This document shows, one piece after another, positions 1 through 4,806 of a stretch of DNA of 5,142 nt (position 1 is its first letter; each line of letters starts with the position of its first letter). The stretch is from assembly GCA_003650505.1 (NCBI GenBank), contig QMQL01000074.1:1-5142 (forward strand). Reading direction: 5' to 3'. Source of the stretch: Candidatus Acetothermia bacterium (GTDB lineage: Bacteria; Bipolaricaulota; Bipolaricaulia; UBA7950; UBA9294). Below the pieces are notes generated by a model. It searched no databases, was not told the origin of the DNA, and saw only the letters and a program-made list of their open reading frames with translations. A program made the position numbers and the translations under genes.

Positions 1-344
1 AGGCGAGCCAGAGCTTCGGTGTACCCCGCGCTTCCCTTTGCCCACTCCTTCAGCCGTAAGCAAGGGAAATCCTCGCATTCGTAGCAGTACTCGAGACCCT
101 TGTCGTCCACGCAGCAGCGGAGGATCCAACACTCGGAAGACCAGTGCACCGATCGGTCCCCTCTACAGCCCATGCAGTACATGGACCGCGAGATGACCTC
201 GTCTATCCCTTCGCCCTCCTTCAGCCATCCCTGATCCTTGAACCAGGAGACCAACCGCTCCGCCGCCTTAGGATCGCTCGGGGCATTCCGGATGTCGCAA
301 CTCCCGCAATCGATCCCGCAAACGGCGATCATCTGTTTCTTCAT
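1..344 (-). CDS. DUF3795 cysteine-rich protein, partial (C-terminus off left edge)
   Basis: The minus strand is open from ATG 344-342 to the window edge, giving 114 complete codons. The protein begins MKKQMIAVCGIDCGSCDIRN, the typical opening of DUF3795 proteins, with Cys9, Cys13 and Cys16. Later cysteines lie at 57 and 60 (YCMGC), 72, 77, 78, 87 and 90 (YCYEC) and 95 (FPC), a pattern that suggests metal or Fe-S binding. No function is established for the family; most members are 100-180 aa, so the missing part is probably short. There is no signal peptide or membrane segment. The frame stays open upstream to a TGA at 420-422 and contains GTG codons at 353 and 395, but only residues from ATG 344 match the family, so that start is preferred. 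The Shine-Dalgarno is poor (GGGCGAG directly before the start). No neighbouring gene in the window suggests a partner. Confidence 0.85.
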   Translation of the reverse strand, partial: MKKQMIAVCGIDCGSCDIRNAPSDPKAAERLVSWFKDQGWLKEGEGIDEVISRSMYCMGCRGDRSVHWSSECWILRCCVDDKGLEYCYECEDFPCLRLKEWAKGSAGYTEALAR

Positions 345-393
345 CTCGCCCACGCTGCACCCCCCATTCGGGTATTTCTCATCCCTTTCGATC

Positions 394-423
394 ACTATGT
401 AGGAACAAGCCGAACCCCGTCAA
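394..423 (-). promoter_or_regulatory. Candidate sigma70 promoter for the DUF3795 gene
   Basis: On the minus strand a -35 box TTGACG (423-418, 5/6 to consensus) is followed after 18 bases by CATAGT (399-394, 4/6). The start of transcription would fall near 387, leaving a leader of about 43 bases before ATG 344. The boxes were found by eye and the -10 is imperfect. Confidence 0.4.
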
Positions 424-523
424 GACGGCAGGGATCGCCCTTCTTCGCTGAATGCCGGAAGAGCGCCCCCGCTGTTGAAGAAAATCCGCTCGTCATTGAC
501 CTTATCTCAACGGAGAGCTTGAG

Positions 524-550
524 GGTTTGGTCTTGCATTCCAACACCAGA
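524..550 (+). repeat. Direct repeat copy A, downstream flank of the MNT/HEPN module
   Basis: This 27-nt stretch matches 1665-1691 at 23 of 27 positions in the same orientation. The shared blocks include TGGTCTTGC, TTCCAA and AGA, and all four differences are transitions. It lies 11 bases past the stop of the HEPN reading frame as it now stands, and 48 bases past the stop expected if the frameshift is corrected. The two copies enclose exactly the nucleotidyltransferase and HEPN genes. They may be boundaries of a past insertion, ends of a small dispersed element, or a duplicated regulatory sequence. The sequence alone does not choose between these. Confidence 0.6.
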
Positions 551-561
551 ATTCTCTTGAT

Positions 562-1041
562 TCACTCCTCATCCGAATCTGCTCCGCGGCGTAGAGCGCT
601 ACTCGTTGCTCCTGCCGCGTTGGGCGAGCCAGTCAGTGAGATCCCGAAGTAGCCTGCGGGCTTCCCCTCGACAGCTTCGACAGCCTGGGCGTCGCTTACG
701 TGCGTGCCGCCGGTGTAGAGGTCCTTGTTGCGCAGCTCGCGTAAGGTCTGGAAGTAATCGATGCGAGCGGGAGAGAGGCCGATCGTGTCGGCCAACGAAT
801 CCAATGCAACTATGTGATGACCGGGGCGATTGACAAGGCGGAGCTCATTCGACCGGAGCGCTATCAGCGCGCAGCCGAGGATGACGTGGTACGCCTGCTC
901 CAATCGCGTTTCGGGATGGATGCCCGCATGCTCCGCATCCTGCAGTCGCCGCTCCACCGCTCGTAGCATCCGCTCGATCTCGCCAGGGACGGCCTTCTCA
1001 CGTCTCAGCTCCGAGCGAAGGAGCATCTCCTCGAGGCTCAC
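562..1041 (-). CDS. HEPN-domain protein, partner of the MNT nucleotidyltransferase; C-terminus frameshifted
   Basis: The frame starts at GTG 1041-1039, overlapping the TGA of the upstream nucleotidyltransferase by four bases (GTGA). A strong Shine-Dalgarno GGAGGGG (1052-1046) sits four bases before the start. The all-helical body, about residues 20-125, has HEPN features: RLEQAYHVILGCALIALR (46-63), GHHIVALDSL (74-83) and the helix around LRELRNKDLYTGG (100-112). In HEPN toxins of the HepT type this last helix carries R-X4-6-H; here R104-N105 is followed by Y109 but no His at the expected place. From residue 127 the reading (KPAGYFGISLTG onward) is unlike any HEPN end. The next frame encodes ARRLLRDLTDWLAQRGRSNE and stops at 601-599, a normal HEPN amphipathic last helix. 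One extra G in the G4 run at 667-664 would give a 147-aa protein. Family knowledge suggests an RNase-like toxin or nucleotidyltransferase accessory role; activity here is uncertain. Confidence 0.8.
   Translation of the reverse strand: MSLEEMLLRSELRREKAVPGEIERMLRAVERRLQDAEHAGIHPETRLEQAYHVILGCALIALRSNELRLVNRPGHHIVALDSLADTIGLSPARIDYFQTLRELRNKDLYTGGTHVSDAQAVEAVEGKPAGYFGISLTGSPNAAGATSSALRRGADSDEE
599..667 (-). other. Probable -1 frameshift in the HEPN gene; original 3' end in the alternative frame
   Basis: Reading the minus strand, the G4 run at 667-664 ends the convincing HEPN frame at EAVEG (122-126). Shifting by one base at this point gives A-R-R-L-L-R-D-L-T-D-W-L-A-Q-R-G-R-S-N-E and a TAG at 601-599. 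This is the expected amphipathic C-terminal helix, and its length is normal for the family. The annotated frame instead continues 33 residues through a Gly/Ser/Ala-rich, non-helical tail. A lost G in a homopolymer, by sequencing error or true mutation, explains both observations. Confidence 0.75.
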
Positions 1042-1616
1042 CGCGCCCCTCCGATCAGGTCGAGCCGCTCGCCGGTGTGGACACGGGCTACGAACGAGTC
1101 ATTGGCGTTCAGCTCCCTCGCGTACTCCTCGGGGGTGTAGAGGGTAGGGTTGATCACCCGGTGTAGGGTCCGCCCCGCTTCGCGCAAATGCGGGCTGAGT
1201 TCCCGGAGAGTCACGTTCCCGACGATCATCAGATCCACGTCGCTATCCGGCCGCTCGTCACCGCGTGCGTGGCTTCCGTAGATGTAGACTTGCTCGATCC
1301 GATCGGCCAGCGGCTCGAGCGCTGCACGGAGGACAGAAACGAGCCCGACCGTTTTCCGGATGATGGAGCGCAACTCGTCGCAGATCGGACAGTCCGGGTT
1401 CAGACGATAGACGACCTGCTGGCCGATCTGGTGGGACACCAGGATCCCGGCACTCCGGAGCGAATGGAGCTCCCGCATCGCTGTTTTCGAATTCAGGTTC
1501 GCCCTACGGGCTATCTCGCGGAGGTGGAGTCCCTCGTCGCCTGCAGCAGTCAACACCGCTAGGATAGCGCTCCGGCTCCGCGGGAAGAGAGCCTCGATCA
1601 ATCTCTTCGTAGGCAT
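1038..1616 (-). CDS. Winged-helix / minimal nucleotidyltransferase (MNT) fusion, likely antitoxin and autoregulator
   Basis: This is a 192-aa protein. Residues about 1-75 form an ArsR-like winged helix: LFPRSRSAILAVL, then recognition-helix region LHLREIARRANLNSKTAMREL (30-50), and wing around QVVYRLNPD. Residues about 95-190 are a DNA polymerase beta-type nucleotidyltransferase. GSHARGD (114-120) and DVD (126-128) make the GS-X10-DxD metal and nucleotide motif. The third acidic residue common in this fold is not obvious; the corresponding strand reads VINPTLY (154-160), as in many wHTH-MNT proteins. Cys76 and Cys79 (CPIC) between the domains are unusual. The gene precedes and overlaps the HEPN gene. 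In type VII systems MNT antitoxins transfer AMP to a HEPN Tyr, so neutralising the HEPN partner is the likely role, with the winged helix repressing its own promoter. ATG 1616 is chosen because the winged helix starts right after it. No Shine-Dalgarno is visible outside the operator, and the predicted mRNA is nearly leaderless. Confidence 0.88.
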   Translation of the reverse strand: MPTKRLIEALFPRSRSAILAVLTAAGDEGLHLREIARRANLNSKTAMRELHSLRSAGILVSHQIGQQVVYRLNPDCPICDELRSIIRKTVGLVSVLRAALEPLADRIEQVYIYGSHARGDERPDSDVDLMIVGNVTLRELSPHLREAGRTLHRVINPTLYTPEEYARELNANDSFVARVHTGERLDLIGGAR

Positions 1617-1634
1617 GTCGCCTACAATTGTAGG
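1609..1634. promoter_or_regulatory. Palindromic operator cluster over the MNT start codon and -10 box
   Basis: CCTACAATTGTAGG at 1621-1634 is a perfect 14-bp palindrome that covers the -10 box of the MNT promoter. A third copy of the half-site, GTAGGC at 1609-1614, pairs with GCCTAC at 1620-1625 across five bases that include part of the start codon. Three alternating GTAGG/CCTAC arms spaced about one helical turn apart fit binding by the winged-helix domain encoded by the adjacent gene. That the protein binds here is inference. Confidence 0.6.
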
Positions 1635-1654
1635 TCAGATGCCCACAAAGTCAA
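1627..1654 (-). promoter_or_regulatory. Sigma70 promoter of the MNT/HEPN operon
   Basis: On the minus strand TTGACT (1654-1649, 5/6) and TACAAT (1632-1627, 5/6) are separated by 16 bases. Transcription should begin about 1619-1621, only three to five bases before ATG 1616. The operator palindrome overlaps the -10 box, as expected for autorepression. Confidence 0.65.
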
Positions 1655-1664
1655 GGCGTGGCGA

Positions 1665-1691
1665 GGTCTGGTCTTGCGTTCCAATACTAGA
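1665..1691 (+). repeat. Direct repeat copy B, upstream flank of the MNT/HEPN module
   Basis: This is the partner of the 27-nt repeat at 524-550 (23/27 identical, same orientation). It begins ten bases upstream of the -35 box of the MNT promoter, so the two copies enclose promoter, operator and both genes. Similarity fades on both sides, apart from a short AT-rich match after about seven further bases (TTGATT against GTAATT). Confidence 0.6.
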
Positions 1692-1783
1692 CGTTAAGTA
1701 ATTTTGTGGTTCTTAGAACAGGACTTCTAGAGATTGGACATAAGCTCTATCCTCTATTGCGGGTAAGATCCTGTGCATTGGGC

Positions 1784-1791
1784 AAGGGAGG
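1784..1791 (+). promoter_or_regulatory. Ribosome binding site fixing the start of the AhpD-like gene
   Basis: AAGGGAGG ends eight bases before ATG 1800. It rules out the in-frame GTG at 1773, which lies upstream of this site. It is the clearest Shine-Dalgarno on the plus strand in the window. Confidence 0.75.
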
Positions 1792-1799
1792 TACGACAT

Positions 1800-2402
1800 A
1801 TGTGGATCCGTCACATCCCGTACGAGGAAGCAGAAGGGAAGCTCAGGGAACTGTACGAGCGCGTGAAGGGGCCGGACGATAACGTGGACAACATCATGCT
1901 CGCCCACAGCCTCCGGCCGCACACGATGGAGGGGCACATGACCCTGTACAAGAACGTACTCCACAACTTGGGGAACACGATCCCGACCTGGTTCCTCGAG
2001 GCGATCGGGGTCTACGTCAGCGTCCTGAACGGCTGCGCCTACTGCCGCGAGCATCACTTCACCGGGATGAGCCGCTGGCTGAGCGACGAAGCCCGCGCCG
2101 CCGGGATCAGAGAGGCCCTCGAAACCGGAAAGCTGAGTGAAGCGTTCGATGAGAAGCAGGCAGCGGCGCTCGGGTACGCTCGCAAGCTGACCGAAGCGCC
2201 GGGGAAGATCTCCGAGGAGGACGTGCAGGCCCTGCGAGAACTCGGATGGGAGGACGGGGAGATCCTCGAGATCAATCAGGTCGCCGCCTATTTCAACTAC
2301 GCTAACCGGACCGCCCTCGGCCTCGGGGTGACCACGGAGGGGGACGTCCTCGGCCTATCCCCGATCGATTCGGATAATCCGGAGGACTGGCACCACCGAT
2401 AG
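1800..2402 (+). CDS. AhpD/carboxymuconolactone decarboxylase-family, peroxidase-related protein
   Basis: This 200-aa, all-helical protein begins MWIRHIPYEEAEGKLRELYE, the usual opening of peroxidase-related AhpD-like enzymes. The core motif is Glu67 (WFLEAIG), then NGCAYCREHH with Cys79, Cys82 and His86. This reproduces the E-X11-C-X2-C-X3-H spacing of the AhpD active site, in which the thiols reduce peroxides and His and Glu relay protons. Residues about 118-172 form the second helical half (KQAAALGYARKLTEAPGKISEEDVQ, then INQVAAYFNYANRTALGLGV). Length and order are normal for the subfamily, and no signal peptide is seen. It is probably a cytoplasmic thiol peroxidase or redox protein; its substrate and electron donor are unknown, and no lipoamide or thioredoxin partner lies nearby. 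The gene stands alone on the plus strand, 108 bases after direct repeat B, and no convincing promoter was found in that gap. Confidence 0.9.
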   Translation: MWIRHIPYEEAEGKLRELYERVKGPDDNVDNIMLAHSLRPHTMEGHMTLYKNVLHNLGNTIPTWFLEAIGVYVSVLNGCAYCREHHFTGMSRWLSDEARAAGIREALETGKLSEAFDEKQAAALGYARKLTEAPGKISEEDVQALRELGWEDGEILEINQVAAYFNYANRTALGLGVTTEGDVLGLSPIDSDNPEDWHHR

Positions 2403-2404
2403 GG

Positions 2405-2417
2405 GAGATCGGATCTC
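2405..2417 (+). other. Short hairpin just after the AhpD-like gene
   Basis: GAGAT, loop CGG, ATCTC starts three bases after the stop codon. The stem is only five pairs and no T-run follows, so it is at most a weak or Rho-assisted 3' end. GATC-rich sequence forms such stems easily by chance. Confidence 0.2.
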
Positions 2418-2493
2418 TCCAAGTTAGGACGTGAGGCCCTTTCTTCCATTTGAGCTCGTCTTCGAAAACCTGTAGTCCCCATCAAGGTTTCCC

Positions 2494-2502
2494 TGCTATA
2501 AT
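2494..2502 (+). promoter_or_regulatory. Extended -10 promoter of the DUF433/DUF5615 pair
   Basis: TGCTATAAT is a perfect -10 hexamer (2497-2502) with the TGn extension that can replace a good -35 box. No clear -35 is visible at 16-18 bases. Transcription should start near 2509, which is at GTG 2510 and ten bases before ATG 2519, leaving no space for a Shine-Dalgarno. Confidence 0.6.
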
Positions 2503-2518
2503 CTTTACGGTGATCCCG

Positions 2519-2755
2519 ATGAAGGTTGCGGACCGGATCGAGGTCGATCCGAACATTTGCCACGGTAAGCCCCGGATTGCCGGGACGCGCATCCCGGTGG
2601 AGACGATCCTCGGACTCCTAGCCGATGGCCTCACCCCAAAGGAGATCATCGCAAAATGCTACCCCGATCTCCCAGAGGAGGGGATCCTCGCCTGCATCCG
2701 CTATGCAAAACAACTCGTCGAGGAGGAAGAGGTTCACGCCGTTCCTGAAGTCTAG
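2519..2755 (+). CDS. DUF433 protein, putative antitoxin of a DUF433/DUF5615 pair
   Basis: The protein is 78 aa from ATG 2519. It carries the full DUF433 signature: ADRIEVDPNICHGKPRIAGTRIPVETIL (4-31), ADGLTPKEI (35-43), YPDLPEEGILACIRYAKQ (48-65) and an acidic tail. DUF433 proteins are small helix-turn-helix-like proteins that commonly precede DUF5615 PIN-like toxins and are thought to neutralise them and bind the operon promoter. The next gene, a DUF5615 protein, begins five bases after this stop, which supports the pairing. The frame is open upstream to 2450, but the -10 box at 2497-2502 lies inside that stretch, so the true start is ATG 2519 or in-frame GTG 2510. No Shine-Dalgarno precedes either one, suggesting leaderless translation. 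Length is normal for the family. Confidence 0.88.
   Translation: MKVADRIEVDPNICHGKPRIAGTRIPVETILGLLADGLTPKEIIAKCYPDLPEEGILACIRYAKQLVEEEEVHAVPEV
2534..2551. repeat. Inverted repeat inside the DUF433 start region
   Basis: CGGATCGA, GG, TCGATCCG forms two perfect 8-bp arms at codons 6-11 of the DUF433 gene, about 25 bases past the predicted transcription start. It could be an operator for the antitoxin, but GATC-rich sequence in this genome makes such a repeat fairly likely by chance. Confidence 0.25.
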
Positions 2756-2760
2756 TTCTG

Positions 2761-3123
2761 ATGGCGCCCTCTTTTCTGGCTGACGAGTGCGTTTTTCAGG
2801 GGACAATCGATTTTCTTCGTAACCGTGGCTTCGAAGTCACGAGAGCTCAGGACCTCAGCCTCCGTGGAGCTCCGGACCGCGAGGTACTCCTAAGAGCCCA
2901 GAAGTTGAACCTCGTTCTGCTCACCAATGACCTTGAGTTCGGCGACATCCGCCGCTATCCGCCCAGCCGCCATAAAGGGATCAGCGTCCTAAAACTGAAG
3001 GATTACAGTTCCATGGCCGACGTGCACATCGTGCTGCAAGACCTGCCGACCAAAGAGGAGCACATCGCAGGGAGTCTCTTCATTGTAGACCGCCGAAGAT
3101 GGCGGAAGCGCCTGCGGCCTTGA
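2761..3123 (+). CDS. DUF5615 PIN-like protein, putative toxin of the DUF433/DUF5615 pair
   Basis: This 120-aa protein has the DUF5615/Mut7-C PIN-like layout. SFLADECV places Asp8 and Glu9 in the first strand, followed by TIDFLRNRGFEVTRAQDL. GAPDREVLLRAQ carries Asp39 and Glu41, and LVLLTNDLEFGDI carries Asp57 and Glu59. These acidic residues are the usual metal-binding set of PIN-like nucleases, with Glu59 where many relatives have Asp. The activity is expected to be RNA cleavage, held in check by the DUF433 partner. The gene starts five bases after the antitoxin stop with no clear Shine-Dalgarno, so translation is probably coupled. The C-terminus is strongly basic (RRRWRKRLRP). The gene contains only one GATC, against very many in its neighbours, which may hint at separate ancestry. 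No frameshift or truncation is evident. Confidence 0.85.
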   Translation: MAPSFLADECVFQGTIDFLRNRGFEVTRAQDLSLRGAPDREVLLRAQKLNLVLLTNDLEFGDIRRYPPSRHKGISVLKLKDYSSMADVHIVLQDLPTKEEHIAGSLFIVDRRRWRKRLRP

Positions 3124-3197
3124 CGACACCTCATCCCATGTCCTCGCATCCGATCGGGTATCCTTAGCTCAACACCGGAAACAGGGATGATCGAGGG

Positions 3198-3605
3198 ATG
3201 CGGATATGGATAGCCGATAACGGAGCGGCCTTCTGGTGGATCATGATCTCCTCCCTTCTCGTCCTCGCCGTCGCAATCCCGCTCGTCCCGATAATCGCCG
3301 TCAGGATCCCGGCCGACTACTTCTCTTCTTCCGAGAGGCGCCCGAGGTCGGGGTGGATCCGATCGCCGTTCCTCCGGCTCCCTGTTCTCCTCGTCAAGAA
3401 CCTGCTCGGCTACGCCTTCATCGCCGCCGGGCTGATCATGCTCGTCACCCCCGGCCAGGGGCTGATCACCCTCCTGATCGGATCGGCCCTCGCCGACTAC
3501 CCGGGAAAGTCCCGCTTCCAACGCTGGCTCCTCCGCCGTCGTGGGGTGATCGGTTCGATCAACTGGCTGCGGAGGAGGGCCGGGAAGGAGCCGCTCGCCA
3601 CGTGA
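3198..3605 (+). CDS. Small membrane protein with TPGQG motif, PGPGW-like
   Basis: The 135-aa protein has a first membrane segment at about 13-36 (WWIMISSLLVLAVAIPLVPI) and a charged linker at 40-60. A second hydrophobic region at about 63-98 is broken by the conserved-looking VTPGQGLITLLIGSALADYPGK (83-104). A basic tail follows (RWLLRRRGVIGSINWLRRR). This arrangement resembles small uncharacterised bacterial membrane proteins of the PGPGW type (two segments, Pro-Gly motif, then FPGK and a basic helix); the family match is from memory and no function is known. ATG 3198 is preceded by GAGGG too close to act as a normal site and AGGG at 3183-3186, so the exact start is moderately sure; M16 at 3243 would cut into segment one. 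It lies 74 bases after the DUF5615 gene and ends ten bases from the convergent amidotransferase. Confidence 0.72.
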   Translation: MRIWIADNGAAFWWIMISSLLVLAVAIPLVPIIAVRIPADYFSSSERRPRSGWIRSPFLRLPVLLVKNLLGYAFIAAGLIMLVTPGQGLITLLIGSALADYPGKSRFQRWLLRRRGVIGSINWLRRRAGKEPLAT

Positions 3606-3615
3606 TCCTGCCGGA

Positions 3616-4281
3616 CTAGCAGGTAAGACAGATCACCGATCCGTTTTCGAGCGGCCTCCAGTCGCTCGCAATCTCAGAGAGCGGTTCGGATGAGAACACG
3701 TCCCGAGCCCGATAGATCGTGTAGTAACGCCGGTATTTCTGATACCGGTTGATCACACAGAAAAGGTCATCGGCGAGGAGGAACGCGTTCGCCGCGATGT
3801 AGTCCCCGAGCCCTTGGATAGCATCGGTCAGGCTCCCCTCCGGATCGCGCTCGTCGAACCGGTCGAGGAGGTAGCGAAAGTAGCGAAGCGAGTCGGTCTC
3901 TCCGGGGTACCCAGCGATAAGTGGATCGTTGATCGTCCCGTTGTGGCAGAAATAGACGACCTTCCCGGATCGCTCTTCGGCGAACGGATGCGTGTTCTCC
4001 TTGGTAACAGCGCCGACCGAGGCACGCCGGGCGTGAAGGAGGAAGACCCGCCTTTCTGCGAGCGCCTCGACCTTCGGATCGGCCCAGAACGGGAGGACAC
4101 CGCGGATAGCCTCAAGCTTTCCATCGGCCGCGTAGACCGCACCCCATCCATGGGGATGATCGTACGCTCCTCTGGAAGGATTCCGCTCGTGAAGCGCGTT
4201 CATCCCACGGGCCATCCGGGAGAACGGTCGGATTAGCAAACTCCCATCGATTCCATGCGGGGAAGCGACCATCCGGCACAT
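3616..4281 (-). CDS. Class II glutamine amidotransferase-fold (Ntn hydrolase) protein
   Basis: The 221-aa protein starts MCRMVASPHG, so Cys2 becomes the N-terminal nucleophile after Met removal. Other class II amidotransferase landmarks are in order: HPHGWGAVY (42-50), LLHARRAS (81-88, arginine that holds the glutamine carboxylate), NTHPF (96-100), FCHNGTI (111-117, oxyanion-hole Asn114-Gly115) and ETDSLRYFRYLL (128-139, Asp130 binding the glutamine amino group). The C-terminal part (RYYTIYRARDVFSSEPL) matches the YafJ/EgtC-like standalone branch. It is expected to hydrolyse glutamine or a gamma-glutamyl amide in the cytoplasm. There is no fused synthase domain and no acceptor enzyme nearby, so its substrate is unknown. 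Cys112 next to the HNG motif is an extra cysteine. The gene stands alone, and a weak promoter at 4291-4319 would give an almost leaderless mRNA; no Shine-Dalgarno lies at normal spacing. Confidence 0.9.
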   Translation of the reverse strand: MCRMVASPHGIDGSLLIRPFSRMARGMNALHERNPSRGAYDHPHGWGAVYAADGKLEAIRGVLPFWADPKVEALAERRVFLLHARRASVGAVTKENTHPFAEERSGKVVYFCHNGTINDPLIAGYPGETDSLRYFRYLLDRFDERDPEGSLTDAIQGLGDYIAANAFLLADDLFCVINRYQKYRRYYTIYRARDVFSSEPLSEIASDWRPLENGSVICLTC

Positions 4282-4290
4282 CGCAAGACG

Positions 4291-4319
4291 AGGTTACCTG
4301 CCTCGGTCTGATCTCGCAA
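4291..4319 (-). promoter_or_regulatory. Weak candidate promoter of the amidotransferase gene
   Basis: TTGCGA (4319-4314, 4/6) and TAACCT (4296-4291, 3/6) are 17 bases apart on the minus strand. The implied start near 4284 is about three bases before ATG 4281. The -10 is poor. A CGAGG/CCTCG hairpin with a seven-base loop overlaps the same bases. Confidence 0.25.
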
Positions 4320-4368
4320 TCAAACTCGTTTCTGAAAGGGCTAGAGAAAAGGTGGGAGTGGAGAATTC

Positions 4369-4726
<358 letters not shown>

Positions 4727-4746
4727 CATGTCAAAGAACCATCGAA

Positions 4747-4775
4747 AGTATAGCCGCCCCGGGTTGAGAAGGCAA
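4747..4775 (-). promoter_or_regulatory. Sigma70 promoter of ssrA
   Basis: TTGCCT (4775-4770, 4/6) and TATACT (4752-4747, 5/6) are separated by the ideal 17 bases. The transcript should begin near 4740, leaving a leader of roughly 14 bases before the mature 5' end at 4726. Confidence 0.65.
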
Positions 4776-4793
4776 CCGCAAACCCGATAAGAT
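4764..4793 (+). promoter_or_regulatory. Candidate promoter of the comEC-like gene, divergent from ssrA
   Basis: TTGAGA (4764-4769, 5/6) is followed after 18 bases by TAAGAT (4788-4793, 4/6). Its -35 box abuts the -35 box of the ssrA promoter on the other strand. The start near 4800 would leave about seven bases before ATG 4807. Confidence 0.45.
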
Positions 4794-4806
4794 CATAGAG
4801 TATCAG

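Noticed and set aside
506..523. CTCAA/TTGAG hairpin next to direct repeat A as a terminator for the HEPN gene
   Set aside because: The stem is five pairs with an eight-base loop and no T-run follows on the minus strand.
144..560. Plus-strand open frame of 138 codons
   Set aside because: It lies antisense to the well-supported DUF3795 gene, its product resembles no family, and it is Pro/Arg/Ser-rich like a shadow frame.
1188..1562. Plus-strand open frame of 124 codons opposite the MNT gene
   Set aside because: It is fully antisense to a gene with clear winged-helix and nucleotidyltransferase motifs and shows no recognisable domain.
1714..1729. TAGAA-N6-TTCTA inverted repeat upstream of the AhpD-like gene as an operator
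   Set aside because: The arms are only five bases, AT-rich, and no promoter could be placed relative to it.
1773..1799. Longer start (GTG 1773) for the AhpD-like protein
   Set aside because: The strong Shine-Dalgarno at 1784-1791 lies inside that extension, and the family-like N-terminus begins at ATG 1800.
2450..2518. Longer start for the DUF433 protein
   Set aside because: The perfect -10 box lies inside this stretch, and DUF433 similarity starts only after ATG 2519.
3003..3521. Minus-strand open frame of 172 codons
   Set aside because: It spans parts of two plus-strand genes and its product is a low-complexity Glu/Asp/Arg/Pro-rich string typical of a reverse-strand shadow in GC-rich DNA.
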